Positions 48,721 to 60,340 of a DNA stretch of 64,000 nucleotides are shown one piece after another (positions within the stretch are counted from its first letter, which is position 1; each line of letters starts with the position of its first letter). The notes under the pieces are model-generated. The model ran no database searches. It had not been told where the DNA came from and saw only the letters and a list, made by a program, of their open reading frames with translations. This DNA is from Paragonimus skrjabini miyazakii (Eukaryota; Platyhelminthes; Trematoda; Plagiorchiida; Troglotrematidae), in the NCBI GenBank assembly GCA_014338405.1, contig JTDE01000728.1:165756-229755 (forward strand), given 5' to 3'. The translations under genes were made by a program, and so were the position numbers.

Positions 48721-51610
48721 GCAGAGTTAATTAGCGTGGTATCTATATGGTTTTGCTGCAGTATCGCGGCGCCTAACTTAAAGATATATGTTCAAACACA
48801 AATATTCGTCACCTACTGTCTGATCGCAACACTATAAATGACAAGTATATTGCGATTCCAATTCTAACTTCATCTACATTTTCTAAAATCCTGGACATTA
48901 TTCTGCACTGGTAACACAATAAGATGGTGAATACTGAATGATATTATGGAAATGGAAAGGCGTTAATGTACTACTGACGGTTTGTTTCGCTGAACCATAA
49001 ACTACTGAAAATTTGTTAAGCCTTCTTAATCCGAAATTTTGTAAACTAACCATCCAATACTCATCAATTATATTCCAGGCGGTCGACTACAAGGTACACC
49101 ATTCGCAAACGAAGCCTATGAGCGAACGTTTCAGCAGCTTCCAGTCTTTCTCATGTCTGCGCCCCTGTGACAGACAAAGATAACACAATGTTATGCACGT
49201 TAACCCTGTTATCTGGATGTTTTGCCAATAAATTTTCCATTGATGTACAACTCATCAGTCTGTTATTGTCGTGAATTCAGTATTCAAGCTCACCGATCAT
49301 AACCTTCATCAAATATATCCAGCAGATGGTGAAAGCACAATGTAGGGCTAAAACCATGTTTTAATATCTCACTCAGTTTTTTATGTGATACGATTGCGTT
49401 TACTGACTGAATGATCAGTGAAACATCAACATGTTGGAAGCAGTCATTTTGCTTACAACATGACGCTCCAGCCAATGCATACTCCGAACTATATTCCAAG
49501 GCTTGTTCTAGGCTCGATCGAGGGATATGCAATAACATATGTTTTCAGGGATGTAAACATTGTTTTGGTGTTGGAATATACCAAACTGGAGCCGTCGAAC
49601 TAAGTCCCTAGCAGGTATTTTATCAGATAAACGATTGATATACCCATTCATGACAGTATTCTCATTTACCAAGTGGCTTTGTCATCGACACATTTTTCAG
49701 TCAGTGGGCAAACTTTAGTGTCACTGTTACGAATCCGCCGCCTTAAACTGTGTTCATGGATCCATATCAGAATTATTTTTGTTTTAATTTGCTCCCCATT
49801 CTTTTGACGCATTTTGCGTTAAAAACAAATAACCTTGAATGCACCTCTGCCTTCTCAGCTACTACCTCATATGTTAAGGTCTATCACAGAACCATGTGTA
49901 CGTAAGCATTTTCAACTCTATGTAACCTGTAAAAGTTGTATGATTCAGACAGTTGTAAATACCACTGTTGAACATTTATCTCCACCGAGTGAGCAACGTG
50001 GAATAAAAGCAGACTTGGACTGGAATGTCATGTTAACAACAGGTGGGATTAGCTTTGACTGTTTCTACTTACATTTCGCAGTTCTTCAAAAAATGCTCGC
50101 TGTGACTAAACGTTTGGTGTACTTTACTAATTAGATCATCTAGCAAAAGTTGTATTTGATTAACTGGGAAATATACATCAGTCACTTGCGCATGTCTGTT
50201 CGCTCACATACCCCGTTCCAGTGTGAATGTATCCGGACGTATAAAATTTGTTTAGATCCACTTACAATTGAGCAATGGATATCGCTTGTAGCTTATATAT
50301 TTATCAAGGAGCTCCTTGAATACATGTTTGCCTCTGGGTTACCAGTACACATGTGCTTTCCACCCAATTATCGTCAGAGATGAACTGAATGAACTGGATG
50401 AAATCTGGAAGGAATGAGTCAGCGCGTGAAGTTGTTAAGGCTAGATCACCAACAGAGTGTTTAGGGCAAAGTCGACACATCCCAACGGCTTAGATATCAG
50501 ATTAAATCATCCCGTACTGTTGTCAATAGTCCGATTGAGCTCCTAACTGCCCTTGACCTTCTACCAAAACAGTAACCATTAATTCACACCCAGCCAATAG
50601 TGACAAACCTTTAAATGTACCCTAGTGGTGGATGCACTAAATTCGTTTGCTTTTCAGTCATCAAAAACCTATCGTTTTATTTCATGTTTACTCAACATAT
50701 TTAATCTAGCTTTTAGAAGCGTACCAAACAGAAGATCAGATTCTTGAAAGTAAGTCTATCAACTTGTTTATTAAAAAATTTGTCAAGCGGTTCACAATAG
50801 ACGAATGATTTCAAAGTTTCGAGTTCAAAATAGTATTTGTGGTCTTCATTTCTTGTGAGCAGTGGTCATTTTGTTCGCGAACTCTGCCCGGTATTATTAG
50901 GTTCAAATGGTAACCAGAGTTTAAACGAGGGATACAAAAGGCAGTTTTCGCATGATTTATACTCGAGCAAACGTCAACCCACTTCATTGGCTGCTTAGTT
51001 TAGCTGTCTTAAACACGCGAAATTAACCGCAACATAACGTAATAACAAGTTTTATAGCTCATTTGCTACCAAGGCAGAATCAGTGTCGCAAACACCTTAT
51101 TTTTGATGTTGGATTTCGATTATTTTTGCATGCCATACTAGACGTTTGATTCGGTATGCAAAAATACTCAAGTATTGTGCGGTTGCTCAATCGCATGCTA
51201 CGCTATTAGAACGGACTTAGAAATAGATGACAATCAATGCGTTCCCTTGGTTGTCTTCTGCAAGGAGGGAGGCACCTTCAGAAGATACCACTTTTGGTCG
51301 TGCTGTAAATGGTCTTTTTTGAGAGGAGTCTACTGTAGTTCCGGAATAACTAGGCTATAGGGGGACTCACTCCTATTTGTGTCAAACCGAGTTTGCATTT
51401 TGGCGGCTAGGGTTGATCATTTTACAAGTTACAAGGCAAAGAACCTCATAAACAGAGAAACAAGAATACTTATTCTACCAAGAAACACAGCGTGGCTCAT
51501 GAAGGTTGGATTATAATGTTTGGTTTAACCAACTCAGGAAAGTGGCCTACAGATTAAGTGCGGCTGAGTCTAGTGTGGGCATTTCGTTATTTCTCAGTGC
51601 GCTTAAAGCA
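48721..51610. other. Gene-poor spacer
   Basis: Anonymous frames of up to 99 codons. The overlapping frames at 49290-49611 on both strands could be a worn LINE piece, but no catalytic block is legible. Nothing else is supported. Confidence 0.4.
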
Positions 51611-51639
51611 TACCTGAATGCAATTTTTACATTCAGGTA
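51611..51639. repeat. Small hairpin, 10-bp arms
   Basis: TACCTGAATG (51611-51620) is the exact reverse complement of CATTCAGGTA (51630-51639), with a 9-nt T-rich loop. No associated gene was found. Confidence 0.55.
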
Positions 51640-53600
51640 GGTTTATGAATGAGTTGTTCAGAAGGGGGTCAGCAAAGTTATCGGCAGAAGAGTGAACTCC
51701 GGTTATTGTGCTGTGCATGCCCATTATTTTGACCAGTACACCGTTGGTCTCAGTCGGAAAGACAATTCCACAATTCCAATGGAATATCCAATCCTGTTTA
51801 TCAGTGGATAATGTTTAGACTGTTCAGTTGTTTCAGAAAGAGGCGCTGCAACTGGTATCCTAAACCTAGTCTGTATATGAGAGGTGTAGACTGCCTAGTT
51901 GTAGCATCAAAACTGCATCCAAAGTACGGGCCTTTCCGGTTTCATCTCACTTTTATAAAAAGCCAAAATATAAGGTACCGTGCACACAGCTTTGCAAAAA
52001 TAAGAAGTCGTACTTTCCTCCCACGACTTTTTGTTTATTAAATCTAATAGAACGTTATTTAATTCTTTACCAATCGGATAATTCAATGATCGGAGTAGTC
52101 AAGAAGGTGGAACACGTTGTTACTGTCCACGCAACACTGGACAATGTAGTGTACTAACGATGGTCTCTGTAGTATCGAAGACTATCGGTCAGTACTACGA
52201 ACTCCCATCCACAACGTAGAACTACCGATCAACATTAATCTAGTGGTTGTTGATATCCACGTGACCTAAGGTTACACTAGTGATTACTTTTCCTTCACTT
52301 AAACTGTTCCACAATACCGTCCTGGACGGTCGCTAACCAACGGGCGCACTACTGTAGATGAATTATGAACTGGCGTTTTCTGTCAAACGCAATTTGAGTA
52401 GAACAGAACTCGTAATCTTAGAAACTGTCAAAGAACAGAGTGTTTGTGATTTAGTAAACTTGTCCCCTTTGAGGGAAAACACTTCAAAACTACCTTTCTT
52501 TTAAACAGTGGAATTAACCAATAAGGACCAACAACTTTAGAAGCTGTCCGGGTAGGGAGTACGAAATGCAAATTGTTACCTAATATCGCAGTCATCCATA
52601 GAGCAAATTGTTCTACTTAGAAAGCAGGTGATCAGGTTATTTGCATGCTTTGACTTAGTGAAATCTTAAGGGCCATTGTATCGGTTTGATCAGATGTTCT
52701 TACAACACACCATTTATCTTAAAGTTTCATCTCACGTACTACCAACGCAAATGGAAAAGCCGCAGTACTTCAGTTTTGAAGTGAAATAAGTCAGAACTTG
52801 AATTCGTCCACTACTTCGGCTGTGGCCAATCACACTGCCGCTTAAATCGTGCATTTTACAGTCAGTTCCTCCAAGTAAGCCGTTTGTTGTCTGATTAAAG
52901 TGCTAATGGATTCGATTCAATCACATAAGTAATCAGATTTTTCACCGAAATAGCATATTCGCAATTACTGTTGATACTCCTAGGGAACGCCTGTAATTGT
53001 TCTGAACAGAATTTTCCACAAATGAATGGTCCTCAGCGGTTGTGGGTGCTGAATTTTTCCCCTAACTGGCGTCAGATTCCGTGTTGGTCATTGTGTTGAA
53101 TCCTGCTGGACGATTAAATCTACCGTAGTCATTCCCTTTTAGTTCGGTAGTCGCAAGGTTTCCTCAGTGAGAACAACCTTCTCCGCACTAACCATCCATT
53201 CACATGTGATATAATTTTTTACGGGTCTGTTTCATATTTCCGGCAGTCAGGATCCCAATAGCTTTTACTACCGACAGCAGAGCCCAGATAATCTGTCATG
53301 CCAACAGAACAACATTTGGTCAGGTCAGTAAACAGTTGGATTACAAACTCCCCAAATTAACATCACGAAGTTCAAAACTTAGGCGTCATCTTGAAACAGT
53401 TCTTATGGGTATATAATCATCTTTGATTCATTCGTTTTTCTGGTCACAGAATAGGCAAGCTTTGTCAGTCATGTTGATGCACAGTTCGCCATGCTGTAGG
53501 AGAAGGATAACTACTGTTCGATATAACGTTATCCTGTTCCGTTGAAACTCCCATTGTTATTTAATACTTCTATTCCTATAGACTGAACATCACCCACAAC
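51640..53600. other. Gene-poor spacer
   Basis: No gene or RNA was recognised. The end (53580-53600, GACTGAACATCACCCACAAC) looks like an inverted scrap of the SINE-like tail, directly before the full copy that follows. Confidence 0.45.
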
Positions 53601-53832
53601 GTGAGATGAATGGCGCAGTGGTCAACAAGACTGCCTCATGAAAGCGTTATCGGAGTTCTAGTCCCGGTTGTGGCAAGGATATGCATTACTGACGAGCTCT
53701 AACAAAAGCGAAACTCGAGTCTAATGATTCTTTTCGAAAGGGGCCGACTAGAATGTTTATGGAAATGTGACAGCTGTGATCAATTGTGGGCGATATTCAA
53801 TCTATATGAAAAACTAAAATCCCCTACTGCCT
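53601..53832 (+). repeat. SINE-like repeat, full copy with head and tail
   Basis: This copy joins both parts of the family. The tRNA-like head has AATGGCGCAGTGGTCAACAA (A-box-like), CTGCCTCATGAAAGCG and GGAGTTCTAGTCCCGGTTGT (B-box-like). The tail then runs from ATATGCATTACTGACGAGCT to AAAATCCCCTACTGCC. It shows that the head-only copies (7079, 16176, 28021) and tail-only copies (45065, 45605, 55073) belong to one element. No poly(A) or simple-repeat end is obvious. Confidence 0.7.
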
Positions 53833-54415
53833 AATCAGCTTCCATTGTTCTGATATGTGCTTTCTCAGCAGCCATGTTTTGCCTTCTGTACAAAAACAGC
53901 ATGCTCTCCCATATGCAAGTCACCCGTCAGCACCATTTGAAATCTCAAGTAAAATCGGTTTGGGTGGTTCTTTTCAGTGAACTTCCTGTAGCTCGCTATT
54001 CCGTCCACACGTTCGTCTTATTCCATGTAGGTCACTTGAAAGCCACTTTTTGTGAGCTAGGACAATTTACAGATTTCCTATACCGTCCAAACATTTTCGA
54101 AACGGAGTCGAATGATACCTAGATATACTGTTTTGATGATAAACATCTCACAAAATTTCTAGACAAAAGTCAGCATGATTATCGTCGGCTATCAGTTGTC
54201 AAAGCACAGATACTAACAGCAAAGTTGTTTATCTGCGTGAATCAACTTGGATCATATGAGTGGGGTATAGTTTACTCACCGCTTCTATTTGCCGGTGTTC
54301 GATACAAGCCCATAAACGTGCAGACTGAGTTTTATGACTAGTCTTCAATACAGTTACTACATTATAAGACTGAACCATAGATTCATCAAAAATATATGTT
54401 TATCCAGTGTTCCCC
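53833..54415. other. Spacer without genes
   Basis: One anonymous frame, 53874-54122 (+), with no motif. Confidence 0.45.
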
Positions 54416-54461
54416 ATATAATATATAATATATATATAATATATAGAATATATATATATAC
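54416..54461. repeat. (AT)n microsatellite
   Basis: An imperfect AT dinucleotide tract of about 45 nt with a few interruptions. Confidence 0.9.
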
Positions 54462-55072
54462 GTCATCCATTTCACTTAAACAATTTTTGCGTTCTTCTCC
54501 TAGAACGGAGATATGACCCCTTGTGTATGACCTAATTGGAACTTTCAAGACTTCTCATCTGAGTTGAGAAATGCGACTTTACTGAGCCAGATAAGCAACT
54601 GTTCATTGCTGTTGATTAGTCTAGTGCTTCATTCCAACTGAACCAGCTGGTGATTATACTGGGATGATCAGGCATAAAAGTCTGCTTACAGTTCATCAGT
54701 GTACCTGAAAAACATGCCAGACAACCCGTGAATGGCAATGCTAAAAGGCAAACTGTGATGTAGTTTAACAAACGTTCATTCTTCTTTCTCTTGTATCCAA
54801 CGGAAAACAAATCATAGTACAGCCTTTTCATGGTAACATCGTTGTTTAATAGTAGCCATGCAACAGGCAAAGACCCTTTCACTAACGTTGAGCCTAGTTT
54901 CCCCTGCCCGATCCATCAGGTTATCCTATCGTTTAGCTAACGGGCCCAGACTGGATGAACAAGCACGATGACGTACGTGTCCATATCCGACAAGGAAACA
55001 GTAGTAAAACGCACCTGGCGCACGCGTTTCAGTTAACCAGTTAACGATACAAAGGGACTACTGTGTATGCTG
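54462..55072. other. Spacer without genes
   Basis: One anonymous minus-strand frame (54616-54882) with two hydrophobic stretches and nothing to support it as a gene. Confidence 0.45.
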
Positions 55073-55190
55073 ATGAGTAGTAGGGGATTTTGATTTTCAC
55101 ATAAAATGAACATTATCCACAAGTGTTCTCAGCTATGCATTCCCATGAACCTTCATGTCAGCCGACTGGAAAGTCTGTGGGAATGTGGTA
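55073..55190. repeat. Two SINE-like tail pieces head to head
   Basis: On the minus strand 55162-55073 reads GGCTGACATGAAGGTTCATG, GGAATGCATAGCTGAGAAC and AAAATCCCCTACTACTCATC, a tail copy. From 55161 the plus strand reads GCCGACTGGAAAGTCTGTGG and GAATGTGG, the start of the same tail in the opposite direction. The two pieces meet at the CCGACTGG segment. Confidence 0.6.
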
Positions 55191-55537
55191 TATTGTACGT
55201 GTCTGTTCCCACTCCTTATGATTAGAAGTGATGAAAAATTGGCGCGAAGATCACAGCTGAGTATCATAAGAACTGACTGAAAATAGATAAATTAAGATAC
55301 CATAAGAGTAATACACAACGAGAAACGGTGGATGCAGCGAATCAGATGTGAAAGCATGATTGACTTAATGTGTGTTCAACTGCCCGATTTGCTTCAGAAC
55401 TGGGTTATTTTGAGAACGTTACTAAACCGGAAGTGAAAACCGTGGCCTTGCTATTTAAGTAATCCGGTGAATTCCTGGCTTGGACGATAGTAGTAATAAA
55501 TGTTATTGGTGCGAATAGCCCCATTAGTTTATTAGAA
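55191..55537. other. Spacer without genes
   Basis: Nothing recognised. Confidence 0.45.
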
Positions 55538-55998
55538 GTGAAAAGATGTTTTGGCGAATAGTCTGTTTTCGGTTATTAATCATCAAGCCAATTACATAAC
55601 ATTTTATATCATCATGGTTGTCAAGTGATCAAAATAAAAAGCAATTAGTCACACAATTACATCACGAGATTGTGAATTGGAGGGCAGTTTGGTGATAAAA
55701 TTGACCTCTGGAAATGTCGAGTTGGTAAAGAAAGACCTTGGCAACCGTAGTGCCTGTACAAATTTCTTTTGAGCAAACATCTGTGGATTGTGCAACCGAA
55801 TTCCGATCATTTCCGCAGTGGCCAGAATGCGAAATCGGACTCCTCTGGATTGACGACTGGGCAATCGGTAAATGAGATGAAAATCTACTAATTGTTTTTT
55901 ATTTTGCTGGCTTGACAACTATGGTGATATAAAATGTTGCGTAATTGGCCTGATGATGAATAACCGAAAACAGACTGTTCGCCGAAACACCTTTTCAC
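55538..55998. repeat. Fold-back element, 112-nt arms around a minus-strand frame
   Basis: The arms 55538-55649 and 55887-55998 are inverted copies with scattered mismatches, enclosing about 240 nt. A minus-strand frame of 89 codons (55649-55918) fills the interior and part of one arm. It contains no domain I know. In the right arm, CTGATGA (55950-55956) and a later CGAAAC, with a short GAATA/TGTTC pairing between, weakly recall a hammerhead core. The layout parallels the fold-back at 31345. A Penelope-like terminal repeat pair is possible; an unrelated foldback transposon is the alternative. Confidence 0.6.
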
Positions 55999-58900
55999 GT
56001 GATATGGAGTGTTCTTTAAACATTGTTTCTAAGGTTTTCCAACTTACTCGTATATCCTGTTGACTTTAGTTTGAACAAGGACATGTCCTGCTGATGTCTT
56101 TAAAACGAACTATATTCATTTGTTGTTTCATTATTAGAAGTAAGTTATTCAACAACGTAACTTCATTAAATAATTCAATCACTGCTTTCGACTAATCAAC
56201 ACAGACTTGGTTCTACCTTGTGGATAACCTTGTTCTCTAGGAGTTCCCATCAAGTTGGAAAGTGTTGGGTTCAGCATATCCCTGAACCGTAGTCTAACTC
56301 GATGGGATACACTATACTAACGGTGTATAGGGTATGAAAGTTCAGACTACAATGGGAATTAAGTACCAAAATGCTAACCTACAAAAGACTTTCCGATGGT
56401 GGTTACCAACCTGGTAGTTAGTAGGGAACCCAAATAGTCAACCAGTAACTCGAAACCGTTTAACAAATACCAGATGTGATCTATTTCACTTGATTCTATG
56501 TTTATTAGCCACAGACTAAGCTGTGTATGGAATCAACCATCAGCAATTATTGATCCGTTATGGTATGAGAGTTTACATAAGTTCCAATAGTGAATGATCT
56601 GTGGTCTGATAGCAAACCACTTAAGATGCCTTGCGGAATTTGTCCTGTAAGAAACTGCCTAAGCCCTTGGAATAGGTGCAGAAGCTGTTATCACAAACTT
56701 TAAATACACACTAGATACGGCAGGAAACCAACTGCAAATCGCTGTCGCGCAAATAAACGGACAACCAGAAAATGCGATGCCTGAATTTCCGCTCCCGAGT
56801 AACAAATAATCGGTCATCGACCATTTGTTAAAATCGAAAGCAGACGAGCAGACGAATACTACAACGGTAACTGCCTCACACTGTCCCGAAATGTAAATGG
56901 AACAGCAAACTTTGGCTAGAAAAAGGACAGTATTGCTAAACAGGTACATATGTAATTTTTTGAAAAACTGTTATCGATTTATCTACGACGCAACATTACG
57001 CTTTGCAATACCCGGATTTGCATTCTCGGGATAAGCCAGTTTGTTACTCTGCACAAGGCACTCAGCAAACTTGTCAACTCTGTTGGAGCTCAGTTAAAGA
57101 AAAAAATAACTGGCATACAACAAGCAAAAATTACGAAGTATAACGCAGGACAGGAATGGACAAATCTATGAATTTGGTAAATCTGGTGGGTTGCGTGAAA
57201 CCTGTTACTTTTTCGCACATGGCACTTTTAATGTTCTCAACAAAACTGGCCATTTTATGTTTAATGATACCGTGCTAATTTTGATATGCTGTGTAAAACG
57301 AACCATATGTAGTGCCCTTAGCAGGTTCCGAAAGATGGACCAACTCTATCAGCAGAACCACTGTCGTCCGACCTCACGTAACCTAAGATATTAGAGAGAC
57401 CAACCCCAGCTACCAATCTAAATCACTATCCTGACACTAATTTGATTTACATATGACCCTTGAGAGATTGTAGTGTTCATCACCCCAATATTAGCTTTTT
57501 AAACTTGTCATTTCTTAAGCTGGAGACAAAAGACTAACTCCGCAGACAGTCTGGGTCGTCCCACGCTGTTAGAGCTTTCATCGCGTCGGTTTTGCCTGAA
57601 GAAAGACGCCACTTCTGTCATCGAGTTACAGGTCGAACGATACATTGGATGTGAATTACGCACACCACTTGAGCTTCCTCTCAATGGATTACGCGTAGTC
57701 TATAAGTGTGCAGTGATTTGATCTCGTTTTATCGATTCCTTGCGGTCGTTACTTCCAGGTTAACAACTTCCCAGAAGGCGTCTGAGTAGTAGAATGACAT
57801 TAAAAATATTCACCCCCTGACTCGATAAGCAGACATATGGTTATCTGATATCAAACATAGCAGAAACTGCATAAACTGTAGAAACAACCGCATTGTAGTC
57901 AACGAAATGATCTATCATGCAAACGGTCACAATAAACTTTTTCAGACAAATAACATGTTCACTGCTGATGCACAGACTGTGGTATCCTCTCCTCAAGAGA
58001 TCCCACAGATATGGCTGTTTTCAGTGGTTTCTCTGTGGACGACTTTTGTACATTGAGTGAAATGCTGAAGGACGTTTTTCACACACAGTTAATAGAAGGG
58101 GCTGTGAAGTGCTTATTCATTCAAGGATATTTGACCGTTTAAGTCAGTTCTGAAGTAAAGTTTATATTCCCATCAACTAACGGCAAGCCTAACGGTCACG
58201 TGGTTACAACCTGACGTTAGTAAAGTTGAATGACCAACAGGATTCCACAGACTGTTGTGAACATTATTTAACTGACGCACAGCCTGTTGTCTATTGAAAC
58301 ATTCACCACTCTACAGCCCCCAGATTGCTTCAGTGAAACATGATTACGTTAATAGTGTACTTGGCTCAGCAGATTTTCTCTACCAAAATAATTATCGGCA
58401 GGTCACAAGGATCGACGAATTTACTCTTGGAATTCTAGGCTTTGACCATCCTACAAACGGACTGAATTTCCTGCGACGTACCCCTACGTAGAATGGCAAT
58501 TCGGTTTGATATACACAAGGCGACCCTTCTCACCTTCAAGCGAAACGTATTAAGCAGCCAGTGGTTTCATTAGCCAGCTACAATTGGTAACCAGCCACAG
58601 CTCCATACATCCATGGATAGTGATTGACATGAAGTCTTCATGTTTTACGTAGATCAGATTCATAAATGAGGTTATACTATCATTCATTGTGAACCGACCT
58701 AAAAAAGAACTTTTGCAACTCGAATAACCTGTTGTGGGTTTTTAACAGTCCTCCTATTTACCAATGAGTTGACCATTGGCATGGTTCTTTGTTGTTTCAA
58801 AACATCTCAACCTGGTTTGTAACATGAAATAACACAATTACTGGACACTCGGATAAATTCAGCTGACGCTTTCCCTCCTACCAAAACGATATCTTATCTT

Positions 58901-59579
58901 GTTTTTAAAAAACTCCGGAAACTGTCGAATCTAGTATAAACCGGTTCTAACTAGTAAAGTTTATCCAGCCTATGCAAAAACCACACCGCATTAAGGATGA
59001 ACACTAAAAATGGCACAAATTGACAAACAATATTTGCATTTGGAGCTAAATATAAACCTCCTCCAATTTAGGACAATATTTCTAAATTTTTTAATAGGAC
59101 GTTACAGTAACCAACGATAACAGTGGCCCATAGATTACTGACAGGTATTGAGAACTACAGTAAACTGTTGCATACTCATGATATTAGAGCTGGCGAAGAT
59201 ATTCAAAGGAACCGTTAGTTGCACGACGGAAAGTCGGGAAATTGTAGGACCCGAAGTAAAATCTCCTAAAGTACCAAAGTACTGTGGATGAACGATAAAC
59301 AGCTTGAATTTGACATTTATAATCCAGCTAAATGTACCGTACCTTTGACGTAGACATGTACAACCTTTCATTAACAACCCCAAACTCGGTATTATTATGT
59401 GACATATTAACTGATTTTGTACTGTCATCGAACTGCATGCAGGATCAGATAAGACATCTTTTGCCGACAGAAAAAGACCACCCAAAACGATGGAGAGAAA
59501 CTCACAATCGAGTGCCTAAATATTGTCCATTCTCGATACCTTGCTACGTTTAAAAATATACATAAAATATTGTACAACA
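55999..59579. other. Gene-poor spacer downstream of gene E
   Basis: Anonymous frames only, the largest 59135-59485 (-, 116 codons), just past the 3' end of gene E. No domain, transposon block or RNA gene was recognised. Confidence 0.45.
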
Positions 59580-59684
59580 TTTATTATTGGATAACATTGT
59601 GAACATCAGTAAACGAAATGCTACATGATGAATGACATTGAACAAAAGTACAAACTGACAGCACTACAGTCATATTGGTAAGTA
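59580..59684 (-). terminator. 3' UTR and poly(A) signal of gene E
   Basis: On the minus strand the 3' UTR carries the same TTGTACTTTTGTTCAATGTC and ATTCATCATGTAGCATTTC as gene D and ends with AATAAA at 59585-59580, about 100 nt past the stop, as in D. Confidence 0.7.
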
Positions 59685-60170
59685 TCACTGTTGGTCGAGG
59701 AACTTGGACAATTGTTGCATGTCCACAGTGCCGTCCTTGGCTGCATCGTGTGAAGCGATGAACTGCTTTACTCGGCCTTGATCCAACTGACAGTTTGCGT
59801 CTGCCAGATGCTGTTGCAACTCGTTCACATTGATGCGTCCACTCCCGTTGTGGTTCAGGCTGTTCAGTGCTTGTGCTTGCGCTTGTGATCGACTGAAACG
59901 GAAGGCGAAGTGGATTTTGTTATTTATGTTGACTGTACGTCCGAACAAATTATTGCAAACTGAACGAATATAATGCAAACGTGCAAAGATTAAAATAAAC
60001 TGTGAATTCCGAAATGTTTTATGGACTGCGTCATACTTGTGATGTCGCGATGATTTAAACATAAATAATCGCATTCAAGCAGTATAACAGCTCACTGAGA
60101 GAATCCTAAAGGAGAAAAACGTTACACATAGACAACGTACACTGACGTAATTAAAAACTCACCCTGACAT
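59685..60170 (-). CDS. Small EF-hand calcium-binding protein, paralogue E
   Basis: A 71-residue two-EF-hand protein that differs from D at three residues. Exon 1 is 60170-60163 (ATG TCA GG, donor GTGAGT). Exon 2 is 59892-59685 after CTTCCGTTTCAG. The 270-nt intron is in phase 2. Loop 1 (residues 16-27) is identical to D. Loop 2 (52-63, DAAKDGTVDMQQ) regains Asp at position 1 but still lacks a ligand at 3 and has Gln at 12. By my count exon 2 differs from D at about eight of 208 positions and the 3' UTR is similar, yet the introns show no similarity I can see. An intronic ATG far upstream opens a longer frame (to 60074) that reads through the acceptor; I reject it. The TATA box, distal module and poly(A) signal are all present, so it looks active. 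It is inverted relative to D, about 13 kb away. Confidence 0.92.
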
Positions 60171-60239
60171 GTTGTGTAGTTGGATGTATTGCAAACTGTT
60201 CGCGTCGAGAATTCTCAGTTCAGCCGAACCGTGAGGATT

Positions 60240-60247
60240 TATTTATA
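60240..60247 (-). promoter_or_regulatory. TATA box of gene E
   Basis: TATAAATA on the minus strand, within CCATATAAATAAATCC, 77 nt before the ATG at 60170. Confidence 0.75.
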
Positions 60248-60340
60248 TGGATCCGCATGAAAGGTAACCTTGAGTCGCTATGACCGCTTACACACAAGCG
60301 CACATACAGTTGCTAGGATGCGTTAGACAGCGCAATTCCG

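Noticed and set aside
49290..49611. Overlapping frames on both strands suspected to be another LINE piece.
   Set aside because: No catalytic or conserved RT block can be read in any frame.
59893..60074. A 129-codon frame including gene E with a long N-terminal extension.
   Set aside because: The extension is the intron: it contains the acceptor CTTCCGTTTCAG, and nothing like it occurs in near-identical gene D.
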